Source: Streptomyces milbemycinicus
Lineage (GTDB): Bacteria; Actinomycetota; Actinomycetes; Streptomycetales; Streptomycetaceae
DNA length: 49,591 nt
Assembly: GCF_002154605.1 (NCBI RefSeq)
Contig: NZ_MUNE01000070.1
Coordinates: 1-49,591, forward strand
Direction: 5' to 3'
Position numbers and translations under genes: made by a program. The notes beneath the pieces were generated by a model. That model searched no databases and was not told the DNA's origin. It was given only the letters and a program-made list of their open reading frames with translations. Positions 7,767 through 16,684 of this stretch are shown here, piece after piece; within the stretch, counting starts at the first letter, position 1; every line of letters begins with the position of its first letter.

Positions 7767-10022
7767 ATGGCCCTCCCCCTCACACATGACGACCCCCAGC
7801 AGCTCGGCCCGTTCCGGCTCATAGCCCGGCTTGGTGGTGGCGGTATGGGCACCGTCTATCTGGGCCGCTCGCCGGGTGGGCGCACGGTCGCGCTGAAGAC
7901 CATGCATGAACAGATCGCCACGCAGGCGACGTTCCGCTCCCGGTTCCAGCTGGAGATCGACGCCGCCCGTGTGATGGGAGAGCGATACGGCGCCGAGGTT
8001 GTCGACGCCGACCCCTTCGCGGCAGTCCCCTGGCTGGCGACCGAGTACGTGCTCGGCCCGCCCTTGGACGACACGGTGGCCCTCTGCGGCCCGCTCCCGG
8101 AGCGGTCAGTGCGGGCTCTTGGCGCCGCCCTGTGCGCCGCGCTCGGGCAGTTGCACCGTTCAGACGTCGTGCACCGTGACCTCAAACCGTCCAACATCTT
8201 GATCACAGCCTTCGGGCCGAAGGTCATCGATTTCGGTATCGCGCGGGCCATCGGTGATCAGAGGCTCACCAGCGTAGGCGTGACGGCGGGCACCCCGGCC
8301 TTCATGTCGCCGGAGCAGGCGATGGGCGCGGAGCACACCTCCGCGGGCGATGTGTTCGCACTCGCCGGCGTACTGATCTTCGCGGCCACGGGGCATGGCC
8401 CTTTCGGCAGCGGCCAGCCGGCCGACCTGCTCTACCGGGTGCGCTTCGCGGAGCCCGATCTGGGCGGGGTCCCCGCGGGGCTGCTGCCGGTCCTGACCCG
8501 CTGCCTCAGCAAGGACCCCGCTCATCGGCCGAGTATGGCCGAGCTCGCTGGGCGGCTGAACCATGAGGAGGGGGAGTCCGCGGAAGCGGAGTTCACGGAC
8601 TACCTCCCTGAGACGGCCCTGGCGGAGATCGGCCGACGGGCCACAGAGGTGTGGCAGATCCAGCCGACACGGCTGCCAGCACCATCTGGATCCGTCGATG
8701 AGGCGCCTTTCCGGCCCGGCATGTCCAGACGGAAGCTGCTGACCCTCTCCGGCGGCGCGGTCCTTGGGGCAGCCGCCGCGGGCGTCGGGACGTGGGCATG
8801 GTTGACCCAGCGGGGAGAACATGCTGACACCGCTGGCCCACGGCCGACCTCCACCAAGCGCCCGACCAACGTCCCTTCACAGGCGGTGTGGTGGGCGAAG
8901 ATCAACAACACGGACGAGACCTTCGCCCCGACGACCGTCGGGGATCTGATCCTGGTGATGAACGGCGATGGTCTTGTGGGGCTGGAGGCGAAGACCGGCG
9001 AGGAGCGCTGGACCCGCAAGTGGGAAATCGGGTCGTCCGCCGAGAAGATAAAGATCGCTTGGCAAGTCGTCTCGGATGGCGAGCAAGCCTATGCCTTCAT
9101 ACCCGAAAACGTGCCCAAGGAAGGGTTGTCAATCTACTCCGTCGACCTTAAGAACGGCAGGCCGCGGCCCCTGGTAGGGCCGATCCCGGACCTTAACGGA
9201 GCTCAAGGGGCGCCAGCGCAGCCACTGATCGCTGCTGACGGAGTGATCTATCTGGTTGCCAGAGAACGGAATGGCGATCCTTCTGGGGAGACGGGCTGGC
9301 ATGAGATAGCCGCCGATCTCAAGAGCGGCAAGGAGCTCTGGCGCCAGCCCTTCAAGGGAGCCTATTCTCCAGACACCTCCAGGGACGGCATCGTCGCAAA
9401 GGCTGTGGGGAGCCGTCTGGTCCTCACCCGACGAATCGGCGTACTCGACATCGTGGACGGGATCGGCGTCCGGGACACCCGGACGGGCCGGATGCTCTGG
9501 TCCCGGGACCTGCCCAGGGAGCGTTTGGACTCCGATTCCTTCCTCGACCCGGGCCAACTCGTGGCTGACGACGATCGTGTCTACTTCGGGACCGGGCAGC
9601 TATACGCGTTCCGGCTCTCCGGTGGAGACAAGGCATGGGCGTTCGGCGAAGGCCGGGACAAGGGCGACTTCGAGAAGGACACGCGTCCGTACGGCAGACC
9701 CGCGGTGAAGGATGGCGTGGTGTATGTGGCCGAGGGGACCCGCGGACTCGTCGCCGTGGAGGCAGACAGCGGCAAGCTGCTGTGGGAGACGAGCGTGGGC
9801 GGTGTACCCAGTCTCCTGGTCACGCCCGTTATCGGCAGGAAATACGCCTACGTCGCCATGGACGGCAACGCGAGGATCAGCGCTGTGGACCTGCATACAC
9901 ACAAAGTCGCCTGGACCTTCCGTGTCCCCGGTGTTTTCGATGGCGCGTTCGTGGCTCACGAGCGTGCCGGAACTCTCGTGTTGAAGAGCGGCGATTTCGT
10001 GTACGCCATCCCCTTTGAGTGA
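7767..10022 (+). CDS. Receptor-type Ser/Thr kinase with extracytoplasmic PQQ propeller
   Basis: A 751-residue protein. Residues 12-265 form a complete Hanks-type kinase: glycine loop LGGGGMGTVY, K44 in VALK, catalytic loop HRDLKPSN at 136-143 (D138), DFG at 155-157 and SPEQ at 181-184. A linker leads to SRRKLLTLSGG (320-330) and a hydrophobic helix to about 347. The C-terminal 400 residues are a propeller with PQQ-type blades (GEERWTRKW, SGKELWRQPF, TGRMLWSRDL, HKVAWTFRV). Topology: kinase inside, propeller outside. The twin-arginine motif right before the helix looks like a Tat signal. It follows the pseudokinase by 40 bases. The next kinase's frame overlaps its stop. Confidence 0.9.
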   Translation: MALPLTHDDPQQLGPFRLIARLGGGGMGTVYLGRSPGGRTVALKTMHEQIATQATFRSRFQLEIDAARVMGERYGAEVVDADPFAAVPWLATEYVLGPPLDDTVALCGPLPERSVRALGAALCAALGQLHRSDVVHRDLKPSNILITAFGPKVIDFGIARAIGDQRLTSVGVTAGTPAFMSPEQAMGAEHTSAGDVFALAGVLIFAATGHGPFGSGQPADLLYRVRFAEPDLGGVPAGLLPVLTRCLSKDPAHRPSMAELAGRLNHEEGESAEAEFTDYLPETALAEIGRRATEVWQIQPTRLPAPSGSVDEAPFRPGMSRRKLLTLSGGAVLGAAAAGVGTWAWLTQRGEHADTAGPRPTSTKRPTNVPSQAVWWAKINNTDETFAPTTVGDLILVMNGDGLVGLEAKTGEERWTRKWEIGSSAEKIKIAWQVVSDGEQAYAFIPENVPKEGLSIYSVDLKNGRPRPLVGPIPDLNGAQGAPAQPLIAADGVIYLVARERNGDPSGETGWHEIAADLKSGKELWRQPFKGAYSPDTSRDGIVAKAVGSRLVLTRRIGVLDIVDGIGVRDTRTGRMLWSRDLPRERLDSDSFLDPGQLVADDDRVYFGTGQLYAFRLSGGDKAWAFGEGRDKGDFEKDTRPYGRPAVKDGVVYVAEGTRGLVAVEADSGKLLWETSVGGVPSLLVTPVIGRKYAYVAMDGNARISAVDLHTHKVAWTFRVPGVFDGAFVAHERAGTLVLKSGDFVYAIPFE

Positions 10023-10087
10023 CCCAACTCACCTACGACATCGGAAAACCACGGCACCTGAAAACTCGGCAGGGAGACATTCACCCC

Positions 10088-12247
10088 ATGAACCCTCTCG
10101 GTCCCGGCGACCCCCTTCGCCTCGGCCCGTACCGCCTCGTTGCCGTGCTCGGCGACGGTGGTATGGGCAGGGTCTACCTCGGGCGGGACCGCACCGGTCG
10201 GGCCGCGGCGATCAAAGTGCTCCGCCCGGAGCTGGCGTATGACCAGAACATGGCTCAGCGTTTCGTCCGCGAGGCGCAGGTCGCGCAGGCCGTCACCAGT
10301 ACCGGTGTCGCGCGCGTACTCGGAGCGTGGCATGAGGGCGGTTGGCCGTGGATGGCGACTGAGTTCCTGGCGGGACCGACGCTGGACCAGCACATCGATG
10401 AGTACGGGCCTTTCGACGACCAAGGTGTTCGGGAACTGGGCGCCGCCCTCGCCCGTGCGCTCCAGGACATTCACGCCGCGGGACTGGTCCACCGTGACCT
10501 CAAGCCGTCCAACATCGTGATGACCGCCTCGGGCCCGCGCATCATCGATTTCGGCATCGCGCGCCCTGAGCACGGTCTCACCCTCACCCTCACTGGCCAG
10601 ATCCCGGTCACGCCCGGTTACGGAGCACCGGAGCAAGTGCTGGGGCAGCGTGTCGGCCCGCCCGCCGATGTCTTCTCTCTGGGAGCGGTGCTTGCGTACG
10701 CGGCGAGTGGAGAGCGTGCGTACGACGGCGGACACGCGGCGACGGTGCAGTATCAAGTGGTCCATGGTGAGCCCAACCTGTCCGAGGTACCGGAGCCGAT
10801 ACGCGCGCTCGTCGCTCCTTGCCTCGCCAAAGACCCCGCTTACCGCCCTCTTCCCGAGCAGATCGCCGCGGTCTTCGCCCCGCCGTCCGGCACCAAGCCC
10901 GGAGCCAAAAAAATCTGGCAGCTGGGAGAGTTGGCCGCCGACATCAAGCTGCGCGAGGCAGCCGCGAAGCAGCTGATCAGTCTTCCGGACGTGCGTACTC
11001 CCTCCGTTCCCTCCCGGCGCCGTCTCCTCACCGCGCTCGCGGCGGGTGGCGGCACCGTACTGGCGGCGGGCGGCGGAGGACTCGCCTGGTGGCTGCTGTC
11101 CAAGGACACCGGAGCGGGGGAGGCCCGCAAACCGACTGAAGAGGAGAGCACGGCGCCACCGAAACCGTGGGATGCGAAGCGTCTGACGGCTTCGCAATAC
11201 GAGGACGGCACAGCGCCACCGTCCCTGTGGGGGCCGCAGGACGGCCCCTCCCCGGTTGTTATCCAGCCCCTGCCTGTGCGCGATCTCGTCTTGGTCCATG
11301 AGGGCGGAAGCACCACGCTGGGCGCTTATAACGTGATGGACGGGACACGTAAATGGGGCACCGCCGTAGGCTCGTACGCCCACTATGTCGCACCTTCCGA
11401 GGAACTCGTCGTGACCGTCGGCCCTATGACTGTTGGCAGTACGGGAAGGCTTCTCGCCCTCGACAGTGCTACCGGCAAGAAGAAGTGGACGGCCCCCGCC
11501 AATGCCGTCCATGTCATCGCTGCGGACACCAAGAGCGTCTATTTCACGGCCAGGAGGGACCCGACATCGACCGATGTCAGCCTCCTAGGCGCCTTCGACA
11601 TCGCCTCGCGCACCACCCGCTGGACAGTTCCGATGCCTGTGGAGTGCACACTAGTCACTCCGCCCAAGGCAGCAACGGACAGCGGCTGCTTGGTTCTCTG
11701 CGGCCAAAACGGCAAGGTGGCCACACTTGACACTCGCACAGGGAAACAAGTCTGGACGCTGCCGAGACAGGCAGTTGCCATCGTGCCCATTGCCCCTGCC
11801 GTCTCCGAAGGGATCGTCTACTTGGGTGGAAAAACCCTGACAGCCCGTAAGCTCGAGGACGGGGAAGAGATATGGTCGGTGCCTGCCAGAAGCGAGTTTA
11901 AGAAGACTTACGGAGGCTGGGGCGCCCCGACGCTCGACGGCGATGCGCTGTACGCTCTGGATGGCGAGGAAATCAGCTGTCGCGACAGAAGACACGGGAA
12001 TGCTGACTGGACACGTTCTCTCGGCGATGTCCTCCAGCGGCTCTATCCTCCTGTGGTCCAGGGGAAGACCGTTTGGGCGAACGTTGACATCATCGATTCG
12101 GGTGGCATCGCGGTCCTGTACAAGGACACGGGCAAACCGGCGTGGACCTATGCTCGGGACGGCAGGGGCGAGTGGGGGATGGCGGCGTCGGGAAACCGCG
12201 TGTTCCTGGTGCATAGCGGCAAATTGGCGGCGATGCCCGTATTCTGA
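10088..12247 (+). CDS. Receptor-type Ser/Thr kinase with extracytoplasmic PQQ propeller, second copy
   Basis: A 719-residue paralog of the kinase upstream. I chose ATG 10088, which has AGGGAG 13 bases before it and gives an N-terminus aligned with the paralog. A GTG at 10019 overlapping the previous stop (GTGA) is the alternative. Kinase landmarks: LGDGGMGRVY, K43 in AIK, HRDLKPSN at 135-142 (D137), DFG at 154-156, APEQ at 180-183. SRRRLLTALAAGGG (309-322) starts the single membrane helix, ending near 337. The outside part has propeller blades such as GTRKWGTAVG, TGKKKWTAP, TGKQVWTLPR and GEEIWSVPA. Both kinases lie between the T7SS core genes and the esx genes, suggesting they regulate secretion. 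The substrate is unknown. Confidence 0.9.
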   Translation: MNPLGPGDPLRLGPYRLVAVLGDGGMGRVYLGRDRTGRAAAIKVLRPELAYDQNMAQRFVREAQVAQAVTSTGVARVLGAWHEGGWPWMATEFLAGPTLDQHIDEYGPFDDQGVRELGAALARALQDIHAAGLVHRDLKPSNIVMTASGPRIIDFGIARPEHGLTLTLTGQIPVTPGYGAPEQVLGQRVGPPADVFSLGAVLAYAASGERAYDGGHAATVQYQVVHGEPNLSEVPEPIRALVAPCLAKDPAYRPLPEQIAAVFAPPSGTKPGAKKIWQLGELAADIKLREAAAKQLISLPDVRTPSVPSRRRLLTALAAGGGTVLAAGGGGLAWWLLSKDTGAGEARKPTEEESTAPPKPWDAKRLTASQYEDGTAPPSLWGPQDGPSPVVIQPLPVRDLVLVHEGGSTTLGAYNVMDGTRKWGTAVGSYAHYVAPSEELVVTVGPMTVGSTGRLLALDSATGKKKWTAPANAVHVIAADTKSVYFTARRDPTSTDVSLLGAFDIASRTTRWTVPMPVECTLVTPPKAATDSGCLVLCGQNGKVATLDTRTGKQVWTLPRQAVAIVPIAPAVSEGIVYLGGKTLTARKLEDGEEIWSVPARSEFKKTYGGWGAPTLDGDALYALDGEEISCRDRRHGNADWTRSLGDVLQRLYPPVVQGKTVWANVDIIDSGGIAVLYKDTGKPAWTYARDGRGEWGMAASGNRVFLVHSGKLAAMPVF

Positions 12248-12963
12248 CAGCAACCGCTACTCGCCTGGAGGCCCTGGCCGCCACGCAGGATCTGTCCACT
12301 GCGCTGGAACCACCCTGGAGCCTGCAGTTCCGTCGCCCTCAGCCTGGACGGCATCCCCGATCCGCCTGACCATATCGCGGATGACGGCACCAACAGAGTC
12401 GATCAGTCGTGATCGGGCAAGCACGAGCATCACGGGAGAACGTACAGGTCATCCTCGCCCCGGACGGCCAGCCGTCGTGGTTTCCGTAGTCCGCCTAGAT
12501 CGCGAACACGACGCCACTTGCACCGGCGGCCGCAGCCTGGTCGCACCCACAACCGACTGCCCAACAAGCTGTCGCCTGCCCGCGCTGACCGACCTCGGCT
12601 ACCAGAGCGCCGGGCCCAGTTTCCGCCAACCGGCCTGGAGTTCACCGCGGTGAACTCGCCGGACCAAGGTGTGGTGTTTCAGTGTTGTCATCCGATGGGC
12701 TGACTCCGTCCACGGTGTCGTCAATCACCCGAGCTAAGATCACCAAGCGTCGCGAAGGTATTGCCGAGAAAGGTTGAAACTGGGACGGGTCGCTTCACTC
12801 AAGGGGAGAAGTGCGGGTTACCAGCGAGAACCTTAGGGGCCACTGGGGGCGATGCTCGCTGTAGCGGCAGCGCAGGCCCATGGCTGACGGAGCGGTGGAT
12901 GCGTGGGGTCCGCTGGGCGCCGATCTGTTACAGACTCGTCGATCTACTTTGACCATATGATAG
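12248..12963. other. Gene-poor spacer with decayed sequence
   Basis: This stretch has no frame with both a plausible start/ribosome site and coherent protein sequence, apart from the transposase relic described separately at about 12437-12640. The remaining bases (12248-12430 and 12650-12960) show nothing I recognise. The last ORF-like pieces on either strand are short, rich in Arg/Pro/Ser and read like noncoding high-GC DNA. It separates the kinase operon from the effector operon beginning at 13031. Confidence 0.6.
12437..12640 (+). pseudogene. Relic of a DDE (IS5/IS4-like) transposase
   Basis: Read across two frames, this segment resembles the catalytic middle of the DDE transposases common in Streptomyces. 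One frame gives ENVQVILAPDGQPSW, matching the family's N-x-Q-x-L-x-x-P-D-G-x-P-x-W strand. After a frame change the other frame gives VRLDREHDATC and then LPALTDLGYQSAGP, matching the family's P-G-x-x-H-D and L-T-D-x-G-Y-x-G-A-G blocks. There are stops between them and no intact ends or start. The element is therefore long dead, and I could not find terminal inverted repeats. This is pattern recognition from memory, so moderate confidence. Confidence 0.45.
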
Positions 12964-12992
12964 TTGGGCCACGCAGGCGGGATCGCTAGAGT
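12964..12992 (+). promoter_or_regulatory. Candidate sigma-HrdB-type promoter of the 13031 operon
   Basis: TTGGGC at 12964-12969 and TAGAGT at 12987-12992 are separated by 17 bases. This is close to the vegetative Streptomyces consensus (TTGACn, 16-18 bases, TAGAnT). A start near 12999 would give a leader of about 30 bases to the GTG at 13031. It is the best promoter-like match in the window and lies just upstream of the first effector gene. Confidence 0.5.
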
Positions 12993-13030
12993 GGTTGAGG
13001 GCATCGTTGGTGTCATACGGGGAGGATGCG

Positions 13031-13486
13031 GTGGAGCCACTAGACCCGGGCGGTTCGGTTCAGTCGCCATTCGGCAAGGGCATGGCCAAGGAGGCGGAAA
13101 CCTTGGCAAAGTTCAAGAGTCGGATTGACAAGGTTTTGTCCGATCTTGAGAAGTCGCCGGCGTCCAAGAAGACGATTGACGAGCAAACGATCACCCGTGC
13201 TGCCTACGGTGGCAGCATCGATTCTGCTGGTGATTTGTCCAAGCTTTACGACGACGTTCACGAGAAGCTCAAGAACTGGTCCAAGATCTTCGGTGATCAG
13301 CTCGAAGCGATGGGCATTACGGCGCTGATTGCTGAAAAGGGAATTGACGGCGTTGATGCTGAGCAGAGGCGCCGCCTGCAGGAGATCCAGGCCGAGGCGG
13401 CGAAGAATTACCGTGATCCCGAGACCGGGCAGCCGGCGGCGGGGAGCGGTGATGGTGGTAATCACACGAAGCAGAAGGCGTACTGA
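13031..13486 (+). CDS. T7SS-associated helical protein, candidate secretion partner
   Basis: A 151-residue protein from GTG 13031, chosen because GGGGAGG stands 5 bases upstream; an in-frame TTG at 12995 would overlap the promoter. The sequence is Lys/Glu-rich and predicted helical through residues 18-125, with no signal peptide or WXG motif. A YxxxE pattern at Y127-E131 (YRDPE), after the helices, resembles the general T7SS export signal. The tail is Gly/Lys-rich. The next gene, 12 bases on, encodes a WXG protein, so the two may form a substrate heterodimer in the manner of PE/PPE or EspC/EspA pairs. That pairing is inference; I do not recognise a named family. Confidence 0.75.
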   Translation: MEPLDPGGSVQSPFGKGMAKEAETLAKFKSRIDKVLSDLEKSPASKKTIDEQTITRAAYGGSIDSAGDLSKLYDDVHEKLKNWSKIFGDQLEAMGITALIAEKGIDGVDAEQRRRLQEIQAEAAKNYRDPETGQPAAGSGDGGNHTKQKAY

Positions 13487-13498
13487 GGGGAGAGACGG

Positions 13499-15133
13499 AT
13501 GAGTGAGGGGAAGCCCGGCAAGTTCGATGGCTTGAGTCATTCTCAGCTCTACGCCTTGGTGCAAAGCGCGGAGCCGGAAAAGTTGACCAACGTGAGTTAC
13601 GCGTTGGTTACTGCGTTTACCGATCTGAACGGTGTCGCGGACGAGATGCTGGCACACGCCGACAACGTCAAGTGGAAGGGGCAGGGAAGCGAAGCTTTCC
13701 GTACGTGGGTCGAAGATATGTCCAAGCAGACCCGCAAGTTGGCTGACTATACGTTGCTCGTTGGCGTGAAAATGGCCGATGCCGGTTCCGGGTTGGCCCA
13801 GGTCAAGTCAGCTATACCGAAGCCGGACTCCGATGCCGCGAAGCTGGCCCCTCTCTGTTACGCAGATGAGGAGAAAGAGAAGGCTCGGCTGAAGAACGAG
13901 CCTAACCGGCAAGAGGCCATCAAGCAGATTGAAAAGCTCGATTCGCACTACACTACGGCGCACACGGATATAGCGGGGCTTACGGAGCAGGAGCCGAATT
14001 TCCCAACTCTCCCGAGTGAGTTGCTCCGGAACGGTGGCAGGGAGGGAGGCGAGACTCCCCTTGGAAATTCTTCCGTGGCGACAGCGTCGGGCTACGGAAG
14101 TACAGCCCGCCCTGCGCCGCTATCCGCTGCCGACCGCACTGTCTCAGGCCCGAAGGCCGCCCCCGTACACCCTGCTGAAGTGAGCCCCCACACGCCTGTG
14201 GCCCCGAACGTCGGCAGCGTCATCCCCGGAGTGAACGTCCCGGATCCGACCAACACGGCCATCGACTCCGTCCAGACGCCGCCGGCGCCGGACACCATCA
14301 ACAAGCCCAGCACCCTCCCGCCGATGCGCGACGTTCCCAACGTCCCGTCGAGCGGCCCCCCGATGCCCCCGGTTACCGGTCTCCCGGGGCCGCGGCCGCT
14401 CATGCCCGCTACTCCGCCTATCAGCCGAACCACACCGGTCCCCGGACCCGGGCAGCTGGGCAAGCTTCCCCCGACCGCACCAAGCACACCGCGGACGTCG
14501 AGTGTGCCCCCGCGTATTCCGACGAGCGATGGGATTGTCGGAGGAAAGCGCAACGTCGGGCCGACCAACGCGCCGCGGATTCCGCGTGGCATGGTGGTCG
14601 GCGAAGAACCGCACGCCCCGATGGCCCGTGGCCCTGTCGGACCGGGGGGTTACATGCACCATGGCCCCACCCCCACCGGCACCAACCCTCCCGGACGACG
14701 ACTTGTGACGGAGCCTGGAGGCATGGTTGACCGCCCGAAGGGAACCAACCCGCCTGGGCGGAGTCTGCCGCGCAGCATGGTCGTGGGGGAGGAGCGCGGT
14801 GTTCTGCCTCGTGGACCTCTGAGCGCGGGAGTTCACCCGATCGACGGCAGTACGCACGCTCCTGGCGGCACAAACTCGGGTCGACGGCTGACGTCGGAGC
14901 CTGGTGGTGTCACGGGAGGGCCGCGGGTCCCGCGTGAGGGGCGCTCCGAGTTCACTCAGGGAGGTTCGGGGCTTGTACGCGGTAACCATGGCCCCGCCGC
15001 GGCACCGCACTCCACAGCTCTTCCGCACGGTGGTAATCAGCGTAATGCCGGGAGCAGGCCGGACTACCTCGTAGAGGACGAGGAGACCTGGTCCGGTGGT
15101 CGGCGTAACACTGTCCCGCCGGTCATTGAATAA
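13499..15133 (+). CDS. WXG-motif T7SS substrate candidate with Pro/Gly-rich repeat tail
   Basis: A 544-residue protein with two regions. Residues 1-165 are helical and carry W59-K60-G61 in an NVKWKGQGSEAF turn typical of WXG100 proteins; Y121-E125 (YADEE) fits the YxxxD/E export pattern. Residues 200-544 are low-complexity Pro/Gly/Thr with imperfect repeats: PRGMVVGEE and PRSMVVGEE, and GTNPPGRRL, GTNPPGRSL and GTNSGRRL followed by TEPGG/SEPGG. There is no signal peptide. The ribosome site GGGGAGAG is well placed. It lies between the helical partner gene and the second mycosin, which suggests a surface or secreted protein matured by that protease. Substrate status is inferred. Confidence 0.82.
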   Translation: MSEGKPGKFDGLSHSQLYALVQSAEPEKLTNVSYALVTAFTDLNGVADEMLAHADNVKWKGQGSEAFRTWVEDMSKQTRKLADYTLLVGVKMADAGSGLAQVKSAIPKPDSDAAKLAPLCYADEEKEKARLKNEPNRQEAIKQIEKLDSHYTTAHTDIAGLTEQEPNFPTLPSELLRNGGREGGETPLGNSSVATASGYGSTARPAPLSAADRTVSGPKAAPVHPAEVSPHTPVAPNVGSVIPGVNVPDPTNTAIDSVQTPPAPDTINKPSTLPPMRDVPNVPSSGPPMPPVTGLPGPRPLMPATPPISRTTPVPGPGQLGKLPPTAPSTPRTSSVPPRIPTSDGIVGGKRNVGPTNAPRIPRGMVVGEEPHAPMARGPVGPGGYMHHGPTPTGTNPPGRRLVTEPGGMVDRPKGTNPPGRSLPRSMVVGEERGVLPRGPLSAGVHPIDGSTHAPGGTNSGRRLTSEPGGVTGGPRVPREGRSEFTQGGSGLVRGNHGPAAAPHSTALPHGGNQRNAGSRPDYLVEDEETWSGGRRNTVPPVIE

Positions 15134-15171
15134 CTTACGGAAAAGCTGCCCACGCGAGGAGTAACCACTAG

Positions 15172-16428
15172 ATGCTGCTTTCATCCCTCGGAGTACGGCG
15201 TCGGGTCCTTTTGGCTCTGGCCGGTGCTGTACTCGTTTCTGTAGGAGGTATCGCACCTCCCGCGGAGGCACAGGATATTCGCTCGAGACAGTGGTATCTC
15301 GAGGCGATGAAAGCGGACGACATGTGGAAAGTGAGCCAGGGGCAAGGGGTTGTCGTCGCCGTCATCGATTCGGGGGTTAACGCTTCACTGCCGGAGTTGC
15401 GGGGACAGGTGTTGGAAGGTGCGGACGCGTCCAATAAGTCATTGAATCCTCACCAGGACCCGGATGGTCACGGTACCAACATGGCCACTCTGATTGCCGG
15501 TACGGGTGCTGGAGGCGGGGTTAAGGGTCTTGCTCCGAAAGCTAAGATCCTTCCTGTAAGGAATGCGGCGGGTGACTGGGATGATCCTGCTGATGCCATC
15601 CTAGGAAGGTCCATTCGGTATGCTGCAGGCCATGGCGCGCGGATCATCAACATCTCATTGGGTGCGATTGGTCTCCCGAAACAATTCCCTCTTACTCGGG
15701 CGGCTGTTCAGTATGCGCTCAAAAAGGGAAGTTTGATCTTTGCTGCCTCGGGAAACAGCGGGGATGAGAACAGTCCAGTCGAGCTTCCCGCCGCAATCCC
15801 TGGTGTTGTTGCCGTAGGCGCGATTGATAGCAATGGTAAGGCCGCTAAGTGGTCGACCCACGGTGATCAAGTAGCGCTGACAGCAGCCGGGGTTGATGTG
15901 ATCACGCATTGCACGGAATCCAACGGGCTTTGCAAATCCTGGGGCACCAGCCAAGCTACTGCCATCACCTCAGCCTCTGCCGCCCTCATCTGGTCCAAGC
16001 ACCCCAAGTGGACCAACAACCAAGTCCTCCGCGTCATGATGCAGACCGCCTCGCCGCCCGCAGGTGACGTGATCCCCAGCTCCTACCTTGGCTACGGCTC
16101 CATCCGCCCCCGCAAGGTCCTCCTGGACGGCGAGGGAGACCCCGGCCCAGCCAACGTCAACCCTCTCCTGGCCCGCGAGGGCGCCACGAAGCCAGACCCC
16201 TCCGCATCGCCCTCCGCCTCCAAGTCCCCAAGCACCGACCCAAAGTCGACACCGACGGCCACGGACGACAAAAAGGGCGACAAGAAGACCGTCGCGGAGC
16301 CCAAGAAGAGCGACGACAACAGCAGTACCCTCTGGATCGCCATTGGCGCAGGTATCGCGGTTCTCCTCGCGGCCGCCATCGCCATCGCGCTCGTCCGTCG
16401 CCGCGGCAGTGCATCGGTCGGCCTATGA
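15172..16428 (+). CDS. Second mycosin-like subtilisin serine protease
   Basis: A 418-residue S8 protease. Signal peptide: basic VRRR then a hydrophobic stretch, with likely cleavage after AEA near residue 33. Triad: D66 (VAVIDSGVN), H100 (DGHGTNMA), S260 (WGTSQATAI); oxyanion N195 (ASGNSG). C248 and C254 are close and could pair. After the catalytic domain come a Ser/Pro/Lys/Thr-rich linker (about 340-385), a membrane helix (about 390-411) and RRRG. This is mycosin topology, but it is diverged from MycP of the eccB operon and lies in the effector operon. It may process or release the WXG/repeat protein encoded just before it. GAGGAG lies 10 bases before the ATG. Confidence 0.9.
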   Translation: MLLSSLGVRRRVLLALAGAVLVSVGGIAPPAEAQDIRSRQWYLEAMKADDMWKVSQGQGVVVAVIDSGVNASLPELRGQVLEGADASNKSLNPHQDPDGHGTNMATLIAGTGAGGGVKGLAPKAKILPVRNAAGDWDDPADAILGRSIRYAAGHGARIINISLGAIGLPKQFPLTRAAVQYALKKGSLIFAASGNSGDENSPVELPAAIPGVVAVGAIDSNGKAAKWSTHGDQVALTAAGVDVITHCTESNGLCKSWGTSQATAITSASAALIWSKHPKWTNNQVLRVMMQTASPPAGDVIPSSYLGYGSIRPRKVLLDGEGDPGPANVNPLLAREGATKPDPSASPSASKSPSTDPKSTPTATDDKKGDKKTVAEPKKSDDNSSTLWIAIGAGIAVLLAAAIAIALVRRRGSASVGL

Positions 16429-16481
16429 CCAGCTGCCACTGTCGGGCGCCGGACCGGGTACTCCGCCAAGACACCCCCGGG

Positions 16482-16510
16482 GAGCTGGGGTGCTGCCGAG
16501 CACTGAGCTC
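16482..16510 (+). terminator. Possible terminator after the second mycosin
   Basis: Nested inverted repeats: GAGCT/AGCTC outside and GTGCT/AGCAC inside around a GCCG loop, followed by TCGTTC. The stem is interrupted and the U-tract weak, so this is tentative. It would separate the 13031-16428 operon from the esx pair. Confidence 0.35.
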
Positions 16511-16551
16511 TCGTTCAACAAATGAAATAACTGTGAACGTTGAGCGAGGTG

Positions 16552-16580
16552 TTGCGGACGCTTACTACAATGTGTAGGAC
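16552..16580 (+). promoter_or_regulatory. Possible esx operon promoter
   Basis: TTGCGG (16552-16557), 17 bases, TAGGAC (16575-16580). A competing pair is TTGAGC at 16540 with TACTAC. Either would give a leader of roughly 100 bases to the first esx gene. The match to the vegetative consensus is only fair. Confidence 0.3.
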
Positions 16581-16684
16581 ACCTGTAAGCAGTACGATGA
16601 ATCCCAAGGGATTCGCGCACAGCGGTGAGTTGAAGAGCGAAACCCCATGTCAACTCACCAACACTTCATGGGGGAAGGTGGAAA

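Noticed and set aside
11943..12653. 236-residue plus-strand ORF running from the second kinase into the spacer
   Set aside because: Its first part is an out-of-frame read of the kinase. Only the last part has meaning, as one frame of the transposase relic.
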